From Deltaproteobacteria bacterium (lineage in GTDB: Bacteria; Desulfobacterota; Desulfuromonadia; Geobacterales; Pseudopelobacteraceae), in contig JACRCG010000122.1 in the NCBI GenBank assembly GCA_016219145.1, positions 1 through 5,276 of the forward strand: DNA of 5,276 nt, given 5' to 3'. A program made the position numbers and the translations under genes. Positions 1 to 5,276 of the stretch are shown here, piece by piece. The notes under the pieces were generated by a model that saw nothing but the letters and a program-made list of their open reading frames with translations, was not told the DNA's origin and searched no databases. Each line of letters starts with the position of its first letter. Positions within the stretch are counted from its first letter, which is position 1.

Positions 1-32
1 ACATTTCTTTTGAATGTTTACAAGTAAGGAAT

Positions 33-1544
33 TCATGCCGCTTTCCCGGATACCGGAAGTGAAAAGCCGAATGTGCTCCCTCTGCCGGGGGTGCTTTCGG
101 CCTGAATGCTGCCACCCATCAATTCCACCAGTTTCTTGCAAATCGAGAGTCCCAGTCCGGTGCCCTCGTATTTCCGGCTCAGGCCGGTATCAACCTGATG
201 GAACGGTTTGAACAGTCGGGCAAGATCGCCTTCCTTTATGCCGATGCCGGTGTCGGTTACCCTGGTAACATAATACTCCGCTTCACGTGCGCAGCGAATC
301 GTTATGCTGCCTTGATCGGTGAACTTCACCGCATTGCTGAGCAGGTTGAGAAGGACCTGTTCCGTCCGGCGAACATCGCTTGTGATCGTACCCACATCTG
401 ACGCCACCTCTACGTTCAGGTCCAGACCTTTTTGCTCGGCCAGCGGTCGTACGCTCTGTACGATCTTGGCGAGCGACTCCTGCAGATTGAACGGTTCCAT
501 TGCCACTTTCAGCTGTCCTGCCTCGATCTTGGAGATGTCCAGAATGTCGCTGATCAGGGAAAGCAGGTGATTGGCGCTTTTGCGGACCATGCCGAGTTGC
601 TTGGCCTGCTCTTCGTTGATCGCCCCCCCCAGGCCCTGCAGCAGGATGCCGGTAAAGCCGATGATCGAGTTGAGCGGGGTGCGCAGTTCATGGGACATGG
701 TCGCCAGAAAGGCCGATTTGAGCTGGTCGGCTGTTTCGGCACGCTCCTTGGCTTCCTGGAGTTCCAGGGTCCTTTCGGCAACGCGTTGTTCCAGACGCCG
801 GTTGTTATCGATAAGTTCAGCATTCTGGAATTCTATTGTCTCCAGCATCACGTTGAAGGCCTTGACCAGCACCCCGATATCATCATCACTTTCCTGTTCC
901 ACCCGTACCGAATAATCCTTCTGCTCGCTGATATGCTGGGCAGTCTTTGTAAGGTTTGTGATCGGTTCCGATACGATCTGCTGCAGGCGCGACGACAGGA
1001 TGAAAGCTGCCATGCATGAACCCAGCATGATCAGGCCGGTGGATACAAGATAGTTCTTCCAGACCGTGTCAAGTTCTGTGAGGCTGGCTTGCACACATAC
1101 GGCGCCGATCCGCTTTCCTTCAAAGATCATCGGTTCAAAGACCACCAGGCGACGGGATTCGAATCGATGCAGCTTTTCGTACACAGGAGACGGAAATGTC
1201 TCTGCCTGTTTGCCGGCAGCGTTATAGGTCGCAAAAACAGAACCGTTTTCCGTGTAGATCCGGGCACCGGTGACCGATGGTTTGACCCGCAGTGAAGCCA
1301 GGTTTTCACGCGCAAGTCCCGGATCATCGAACAGCAGGGCGGCGTTGGTCCGTTCAGCAATCAGCATCGACAATGCCGAAAGATCCTGCACCATGTTCTG
1401 CTTGACCCGGTAGCGGTCGAACACTGTAAATGCGGTGCCGGCCACCAGCAGACCGATGATCGAGGCTGCCATAGAGATAACCACCAGCTTCTTTTTTATC
1501 GGCAGCTTTTTAATAGCCGCAAGATTGATCAGCTGTCCTTTCAT
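33..1544 (-). CDS. CHASE8-HAMP sensor histidine kinase
   Basis: This is a complete 503-residue inner-membrane histidine kinase. TM1 spans about 20-42 and TM2 about 165-187. The roughly 120-residue periplasmic part between them matches a CHASE8/YfiN-type sensor domain (NAALLFDDP at 67-75, then LRVKPSVTGARIYTENGSVFATY up to about 107). HAMP follows at about 188-240 and a coiled coil to about 275. HisKA has SHELRTP with His285. The HATPase has an N-box with N400 and N404, G1 DTGIG at 431-435, F-box LFKPFHQ at 444-450 and G2 GTGLGL at 461-466. All catalytic motifs look intact. It ends soon after the HATPase, with no receiver or HPt domain, so phosphate must go to a separate regulator. The start overlaps the YfiR stop by 4 bases, with GAGGG 7 bases upstream, so translation is probably coupled. 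By analogy with YfiN, YfiR may bind the periplasmic domain and control kinase activity; this is inferred. Confidence 0.95.
   Translation of the reverse strand: MKGQLINLAAIKKLPIKKKLVVISMAASIIGLLVAGTAFTVFDRYRVKQNMVQDLSALSMLIAERTNAALLFDDPGLARENLASLRVKPSVTGARIYTENGSVFATYNAAGKQAETFPSPVYEKLHRFESRRLVVFEPMIFEGKRIGAVCVQASLTELDTVWKNYLVSTGLIMLGSCMAAFILSSRLQQIVSEPITNLTKTAQHISEQKDYSVRVEQESDDDIGVLVKAFNVMLETIEFQNAELIDNNRRLEQRVAERTLELQEAKERAETADQLKSAFLATMSHELRTPLNSIIGFTGILLQGLGGAINEEQAKQLGMVRKSANHLLSLISDILDISKIEAGQLKVAMEPFNLQESLAKIVQSVRPLAEQKGLDLNVEVASDVGTITSDVRRTEQVLLNLLSNAVKFTDQGSITIRCAREAEYYVTRVTDTGIGIKEGDLARLFKPFHQVDTGLSRKYEGTGLGLSICKKLVELMGGSIQAESTPGRGSTFGFSLPVSGKAA
623..630. repeat. Eight-base C/G homopolymer in kinase gene
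   Basis: Eight consecutive C on the plus strand are eight G in the sense strand of the CHASE8 kinase gene. They encode part of GLGGA at about residues 304-308, in the loop between the HisKA helices. A gain or loss of one base would truncate the kinase before its ATPase domain. The frame is intact in this sequence. Confidence 0.85.
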
Positions 1545-2089
1545 TGAACAACCCTCGCTATTTCCAGCAGTTTGGCGCTTACCTTCAGGCCTGCCTGGCG
1601 AACAGTCCGTTGGTTTATCTCGATCTTGACCCGATCTCTTTCAGTTATAAAACTGATCATGCCTCCCCGTTTTGCAAACTGGGGGATGTCGCTGACCGTC
1701 AGAACCCTTGTTCCCTGGAGGCGCTGCAGAATACTTGGAATCTGGGACTCCTCGGAGCGGCTTATGAACAGCAGATGGCAGGAAGGTATTGAGTTTGAAT
1801 CTTTCACACGCATGATCCTGAGCGGCCGTCCCTTGACCTCCCTGTTGGAGAGCTCTCCCAGCATGGTGCGTATCGGATCGCTCCCGATCACACAGATACT
1901 GATAGGTTCGCTGTCATCATCCGGCCAATCTATAAACTTGGTGAAATTATAGATATAGGCGACTTTAACCTTGGTTTCCAGGTCGCCGGCCATTGCCGGT
2001 CGTACCTGAATGATTGACGACGCAAAGCAGATGACCAAAAGTACAAAAGCAGTCCTGGCCAATGTCAACCTGATCGCGGTTTTCCCCAT
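1541..2089 (-). CDS. YfiR/DUF4154-family periplasmic protein
   Basis: This is a small secreted protein of the YfiR (DUF4154) family. In Pseudomonas aeruginosa, YfiR is a periplasmic repressor of the diguanylate cyclase YfiN. From the ATG at 2089 it is 182 residues. Residues 1-34 form a signal peptide with a hydrophobic stretch and an AMA cleavage site, so the mature protein is periplasmic. Family hallmarks are KVAYIYNFTKFIDWP at 42-56, ICVIGSDP at 65-72, CHLLFIS at 104-110, VLTVSDIPQFAKRGGMISFI at 129-148 and a C-terminal AGLKVSAKLLEIARVV segment. I chose ATG 2089 over a TTG at 2104, which overlaps the receptor stop, because GAGG lies 6 bases before the ATG and the signal peptide is complete from there. 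The stop overlaps the next start (ATGA). Its likely partner is the CHASE8-type kinase encoded next, not a GGDEF protein; that pairing is inferred from gene order. The mature protein has two cysteines, C66 and C104. Confidence 0.93.
   Translation of the reverse strand: MGKTAIRLTLARTAFVLLVICFASSIIQVRPAMAGDLETKVKVAYIYNFTKFIDWPDDDSEPISICVIGSDPIRTMLGELSNREVKGRPLRIMRVKDSNSIPSCHLLFISRSEESQIPSILQRLQGTRVLTVSDIPQFAKRGGMISFITERDRVKIEINQRTVRQAGLKVSAKLLEIARVVQ
1552..1556 (-). promoter_or_regulatory. Ribosome binding site of the CHASE8 kinase gene
   Basis: GAGGG on the minus strand lies 7 bases before the ATG at 1544 and inside the last codons of the YfiR gene. With the ATGA start/stop overlap it supports the assigned start and translational coupling, and so roughly matched production of YfiR and its putative kinase partner. 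Confidence 0.75.
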
Positions 2090-2100
2090 GAAGGCCCTCT
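2090..2100 (-). promoter_or_regulatory. Ribosome binding site of the YfiR gene
   Basis: The minus strand reads AGAGGG then five bases then ATG. GAGG occupies 2099-2096. This site decides the start at 2089 over the TTG at 2104, which has no comparable purine run in front of it. The whole site fits in the 11 bases between the receptor stop and the ATG. Confidence 0.7.
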
Positions 2101-4137
2101 TCAAAACGTCAGCTCCAGGCTACAGAATGCATTAAATCCGGGATCCCTGAACTGCCATGGCATCTCATAACGCCTGTCGAACACGTTGTTAAGATCAACT
2201 GCGGCATTCAGCGTGTACTCTGCGTTTTTGACGACATTCTTTTGCGCCCTGATGTTCAGCACCTGATACGACCCGAATTTTCTGCGATTGCTCAATGACG
2301 TGCTGTCGTAATAGTCTCCCACCATATGCAGATAAGGCGATATTGAAATATCCAGCGGCAGTCGGGCGGTTATGCCCGCATTGGCAATGTAGTCGGGAAC
2401 AAAAGGTATGTCGGCGTTGTTCTGGTCGCTGTCCAGGGTGTTTTCAACCTTGCTGGCCGTGTAGGTAAGGTTCGCAAACCAGCGTATCGCTTCGGCAAAC
2501 TTGTGATCAATGTTCAGTTCAAAACCGTAGGAAAATGCATTTCCGGCGTTCATCGACCTGCTCTGGGAGGGGGTAGTGCTGATCACGTTTTCCACTATTG
2601 CATCATCGACCTGATTGAAGAACCCCCTGATGCCGATAATCATCGTATCCAGCGGTCGCAGATCCAGTCCGATATCGGATCCGATACCTTTTTCCGGTTT
2701 GAGGTCAAGGCTGGGGAGCTGTCCGTTCTGGCCGGCTACGCCGGCGCTTGCGGCGCTCAGGGTTCCCCCGAGCTGCTTTGCCGAGGGAGCAACAAAACTC
2801 GAAGCGGCATTGCCATAGAGTGCTATTCCGGGCGTTACATTGTAGCGGATACCGGTGCTCCAGAGGAACGAATCCCAGGAATTATCCCGCTTTGTAGGTG
2901 CGACTCCGTTGAATTGATCATAGGAGTGGTTCGTATAATTGAAACGGCCGCCGACCCTGAATACCCATTTGTCCAGTACATATTTCTCCTGCAGGAAAAT
3001 GCCGGTAGAGTAGGCGCTTACTTCAGTCCCGGTCTTCCTGATACCGTTAATCTCGGAAAAGGTCTTGTATGATGCAACCTGGGAATCGGCTCCGAACGTA
3101 AAGAGACTGTTGCCGCCATGGCTGAAGTTGATGGTCAGGTCGGAGGGGAAGATGCTCTGTTCCACTCCGTCATGCTCGCGCAGCCCGAGATCCGCCGGAA
3201 AATTGTCTTCAGCCCAGCGGCGGTCGTAATTGCGATATCCGCTTTTCAGTTGAAGGTTGAGAGTCCGCGTAATCTGGTTGGAGTAGGAGACGTTGACAGT
3301 GTCATAATTATGGGTGAAATCACGATTGGGGCGCCCTGAATCTCCGTTATGCAATGTATGGTGAGCAAAGAGAGACAGCTTGTGGTCATCACGGTCAAAC
3401 AGATAGGCCAGTTTCGCGTACAGTTTTGTCTTTTGATATTCCGGGTTTTTGATGATGTTCAGCCATGAGTTTGATGTTCCGTAGTTGATATAGTCGGACT
3501 GCTCATAGCTCGCGCCGATGAAATAGTTAAGATTCTCTTTTCTGTCCTGGTGATACAGGCGCCCGCTAAGTGTGTTGTAACTTCCTCCTCCCAACATGAC
3601 GCGGGTGGCGGGAGAGTCAATCCTGTCCTTGAGTATGAAGTTGGTAATACCGGCCAACGGAGTTTCGTTGCCGGCAAAATCCATGGTCAGGTAATTGGAG
3701 TACATGACCGAGGCCGGCCCTTTGTGAATCTCGACCTGACCGAAGGCCAAGGGATCAAGGCTCATGGCGTCGGCAAAGGAATCAATCGGCAGACCGTCCA
3801 GCAGGTAGCCGTTATATTTCGGCCCCAGGCCGCCGAATGAGCCCCAGTTGGCGTCATTGCGGGATAGGGGGTTTACAAACTGTCCGGAGCTGTATTTGAG
3901 CAGTTCGGCGATGTTCCTGTTATGGGTGGTCTGCTGTTCGAATTCCTCAGGAAAATAGAGCTCCACTTTTTGTGTGACTGTCTCCTGGGACTGGCCAATC
4001 TTTGTATCGGTAATCACCAGGTCGGACAGCTTGTCCAGGCTCAGATCGTAGATATTGCGATCCAGGGCCAGGGCAGCACCGCATGTGTAAAAAAACGTAA
4101 CAAGGCACACTGCCGTTCCGGACGTTTTCAAATACAT
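2101..4137 (-). CDS. TonB-dependent outer-membrane receptor
   Basis: This is a TonB-dependent receptor: a 22-strand outer-membrane barrel with an N-terminal plug, driven by TonB-ExbBD, of the kind that imports siderophores, cobalamin, metals or other scarce solutes. The 678-residue length is normal for the family. Residues 1-24 look like a signal peptide (hydrophobic core, ALA cleavage site). A DLSLDKL motif at 31-37 and a possible TonB box ETVTQ at 52-56 follow. The plug covers about 60-170, with YLLDGLP at 111-117, QVEIHKGPASVMYSN at 134-148 and a GITNFILK segment at 163-170. The remainder is barrel-like, with alternating polar and aromatic residues, and ends in LELTF with the terminal Phe typical of BAM-inserted proteins. 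There is no STN signalling domain at the N terminus. The start ATG has an AAAGGG-type ribosome site 6 bases upstream. The substrate cannot be read from the sequence. The next gene, for a YfiR protein, starts 11 bases after the stop. Confidence 0.95.
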   Translation of the reverse strand: MYLKTSGTAVCLVTFFYTCGAALALDRNIYDLSLDKLSDLVITDTKIGQSQETVTQKVELYFPEEFEQQTTHNRNIAELLKYSSGQFVNPLSRNDANWGSFGGLGPKYNGYLLDGLPIDSFADAMSLDPLAFGQVEIHKGPASVMYSNYLTMDFAGNETPLAGITNFILKDRIDSPATRVMLGGGSYNTLSGRLYHQDRKENLNYFIGASYEQSDYINYGTSNSWLNIIKNPEYQKTKLYAKLAYLFDRDDHKLSLFAHHTLHNGDSGRPNRDFTHNYDTVNVSYSNQITRTLNLQLKSGYRNYDRRWAEDNFPADLGLREHDGVEQSIFPSDLTINFSHGGNSLFTFGADSQVASYKTFSEINGIRKTGTEVSAYSTGIFLQEKYVLDKWVFRVGGRFNYTNHSYDQFNGVAPTKRDNSWDSFLWSTGIRYNVTPGIALYGNAASSFVAPSAKQLGGTLSAASAGVAGQNGQLPSLDLKPEKGIGSDIGLDLRPLDTMIIGIRGFFNQVDDAIVENVISTTPSQSRSMNAGNAFSYGFELNIDHKFAEAIRWFANLTYTASKVENTLDSDQNNADIPFVPDYIANAGITARLPLDISISPYLHMVGDYYDSTSLSNRRKFGSYQVLNIRAQKNVVKNAEYTLNAAVDLNNVFDRRYEMPWQFRDPGFNAFCSLELTF

Positions 4138-4143
4138 GTAAAT

Positions 4144-4159
4144 CCCTTTCTTTAAAAGG
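4144..4159 (-). promoter_or_regulatory. Receptor ribosome site with a weak overlapping hairpin
   Basis: On the minus strand, CCTTT (4159-4155), a 5-base spacer and AAAGG (4149-4145) form a perfect 5-bp inverted repeat. The second arm is the purine run that serves as ribosome binding site for the receptor ATG at 4137. The stem has only two G-C pairs per arm, so it is weak and may have no function. No convincing promoter or T-tailed terminator was seen in the 40-base gap between kinase and receptor. Confidence 0.4.
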
Positions 4160-4177
4160 ATGTGAGTCGTCTCGCAG

Positions 4178-5276
4178 TCATTGCGGCTGGTTTCCGGCTT
4201 GCGGCGGATTCAGCGGTAGACGGACGGTGAAGGTTGATCCCGCTCCGACTTCACTGGCGACCATGATTTCACCGCCATGCTTGCGGACTATCTCGGCCGA
4301 GATCGAAAGCCCCAGTCCGGTGCCCTTGCCGACTTCCTTGGTGGTGAAAAAAGCGTCAAAGATCCTGTTGAAGTTTTCGGCAGCTATGCCGCAGCCGGTA
4401 TCGGATACGGATACGAAAGCGTTACTGTTATCGCACCAGGTGCGAACAACTATTTCTCCGGATTTTTCGCCCTTGGATTGAATGGCATGGGTGGCGTTGA
4501 TCAGCAGGTTCATGAAAACCTGGTTGATCTGCTGAATATTGCAGGAAACCTTGGGGATTTCGCCGTATTCACGTTTCAGATCAGCGGCGTATTTGATCTC
4601 GTTGAAGACTATGTTGATAGTGCTGTCCATACAGCCATTCAGGTCGGCCATGCCGATCGCGGTCGAGTCGGCGCGGGAGAATATCTTTAGATCCTGGACG
4701 ATACGTTTGACTCTGTCGATGCCTTCGTTGCTTTCATCAATGAGTACTTTGATGTCGTTTAACACATAGTCCAGTTTTAGAGAGCGTCGCAATATCTGCG
4801 CCTGCTCCGGCAGTGCGCCTCCGGAGCAGGCGCGCATTTCCCGCTCCAGTTCCTCGATGTAGCAATTATATTTTTCTATGTATTTTCCTAAAGTGATCAT
4901 GTTGCTGCCGACAAACCCCATCGGGTTGTTGATCTCATGGGCGACTCCGGCAGCAAGCTGGCCGATGGTGGCCAGCTTGTCCTGCTGCATCAGCTGGGCC
5001 TGCATCTCGCGGAGCGAGTTTTCCGCAAGCTTGTAATCAGTGATATCCGTGACAACTCCGGTCCAGAGGACCTCGCCGTTGGCAAGCTTTCGTGGCACTG
5101 ATTCAAAACGTACCCAGGTGACGCCCTGTCCCCTGACGAAGCGTCCTTCCCATTTGAAAACGGTGAGCTCGGCAAGCGACCTGATGTTGTTCTCGATGAA
5201 ATCAGCCCGGTCATCCGGATAGACCATGTCGGGAACAATGCCGGGATTCTCCTTGAACAGCTGGGCATCAATTCCA
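4178..5276 (-). CDS. PAS-domain sensor histidine kinase (5' end beyond window)
   Basis: This is a two-component histidine kinase that would autophosphorylate on a histidine and pass the phosphate to a response regulator. The frame stays open to the right edge, so the true start is not visible; the ATG at 5227 lies inside the PAS domain and is not the start. Counting from that ATG, residues 1-67 are the second half of a PAS fold (PDDR near the start, WVRFESVPR, then the VVTDITDYK exit). A short coiled linker leads to the HisKA H-box AHEINNP with His97. ATP-binding motifs follow: N-box around N240/N244, G1 DTGCG at 276-280, F-box FDAFFTTK at 290-297 and G2 GTGLGL at 302-307. The AHEINNP form resembles NtrB-like (HPK4-type) kinases. 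No membrane segment is seen in the visible part, and no receiver domain follows. It ends 40 bases before the TonB receptor, so it is probably cotranscribed with it. Its ligand is unknown. Confidence 0.93.
   Translation of the reverse strand, partial: GIDAQLFKENPGIVPDMVYPDDRADFIENNIRSLAELTVFKWEGRFVRGQGVTWVRFESVPRKLANGEVLWTGVVTDITDYKLAENSLREMQAQLMQQDKLATIGQLAAGVAHEINNPMGFVGSNMITLGKYIEKYNCYIEELEREMRACSGGALPEQAQILRRSLKLDYVLNDIKVLIDESNEGIDRVKRIVQDLKIFSRADSTAIGMADLNGCMDSTINIVFNEIKYAADLKREYGEIPKVSCNIQQINQVFMNLLINATHAIQSKGEKSGEIVVRTWCDNSNAFVSVSDTGCGIAAENFNRIFDAFFTTKEVGKGTGLGLSISAEIVRKHGGEIMVASEVGAGSTFTVRLPLNPPQAGNQPQ
4798..4833. repeat. Perfect 13-bp inverted repeat inside kinase gene
   Basis: Arms 4798-4810 (GCGCCTGCTCCGG) and 4821-4833 (CCGGAGCAGGCGC) are exact reverse complements around a 10-base loop. 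They fall in the coding sequence of the PAS kinase, at residues 132-144 counted from the ATG at 5227 (RACSGGALPEQAQ), between the H-box helix and the second HisKA helix. In RNA this would be a strong GC-rich stem. No T-run follows on either strand, so it is not a standard terminator. Confidence 0.85.

Noticed and set aside
1..17. Small inverted repeat ACATT/AATGT after the last stop codon, considered as a terminator
   Set aside because: The stem is 5 bp and AT-rich, with a 7-base loop and no visible T-run before the window ends. An ATG at 4-2 is too close to the edge to call a gene.
151..166. 16-base string that recurs at 4311-4326
   Set aside because: Both copies encode the G2 ATP-binding box GTGLGL of the two kinases. 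This is shared protein constraint, not a repeat element.
432..1019. Plus-strand open frame of 195 residues
   Set aside because: It lies wholly opposite the CHASE8 kinase gene, whose motifs are clear on the minus strand. Its translation has no recognisable domain and looks like an antisense shadow.
2668..2686. Overlapping perfect palindromes of 12 bp (2668-2679) and 14 bp (2673-2686)
   Set aside because: They sit inside the receptor coding sequence for GIGSDIG, where repeated GGN/GAT/ATC codons readily give such symmetry. No operator context is present.
2503..3072. Plus-strand open frame of 189 residues
   Set aside because: It is antisense to the receptor barrel region, has no family features, and is rich in residue patterns expected from reverse-complemented beta-strand codons.
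4954..4979. Perfect 10-bp inverted repeat with a 6-base loop (CAAGCTGGCC / GGCCAGCTTG)
   Set aside because: It encodes the highly conserved DKLATIGQLAAG segment before the H-box. The similar codons for KLA and GQL explain the symmetry.

Overview
The window is one block of four genes, all read from the minus strand (right to left), with no gene on the plus strand. Protein style (long kinase coiled coils, a TonB receptor next to a YfiR-type protein, typical receptor C-terminus) and moderate GC suggest a Gram-negative bacterium. The closest match from memory is a Geobacter-like member of Desulfuromonadia. That placement is inference, since no marker gene is present.

In transcription order: (1) a sensor histidine kinase cut by the right edge, with a PAS domain and a HisKA/HATPase core (4178 to the edge). 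After 40 bases comes (2) a complete 678-residue TonB-dependent outer-membrane receptor (4137-2101). After 11 bases comes (3) a small secreted YfiR/DUF4154 protein (2089-1541). Overlapping it by 4 bases is (4) a membrane histidine kinase with a periplasmic CHASE8-type sensor domain, HAMP, coiled coil, HisKA and HATPase (1544-33). The spacing makes a single operon very likely. Its promoter and any genes before or after lie outside the window. Bases 1-32 hold no recognisable gene.

The most interesting point is the logic of genes 2-4. In the Pseudomonas YfiBNR system, the periplasmic protein YfiR represses YfiN, an inner-membrane CHASE8-HAMP-GGDEF diguanylate cyclase, and the outer-membrane lipoprotein YfiB relieves this by binding YfiR. 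Here YfiR sits directly before a CHASE8-HAMP protein whose output is a histidine kinase, and directly after an outer-membrane receptor. The layout suggests a rewired relay: outer-membrane receptor, periplasmic YfiR, inner-membrane kinase, then a response regulator encoded elsewhere. The components belong to known families. The proposed wiring is inference.

Smaller signals are a perfect 13-bp inverted repeat inside the first kinase gene, an 8-G run inside the second kinase gene, a conserved-looking cysteine pair in the YfiR protein, and a weak hairpin over the receptor's ribosome binding site.
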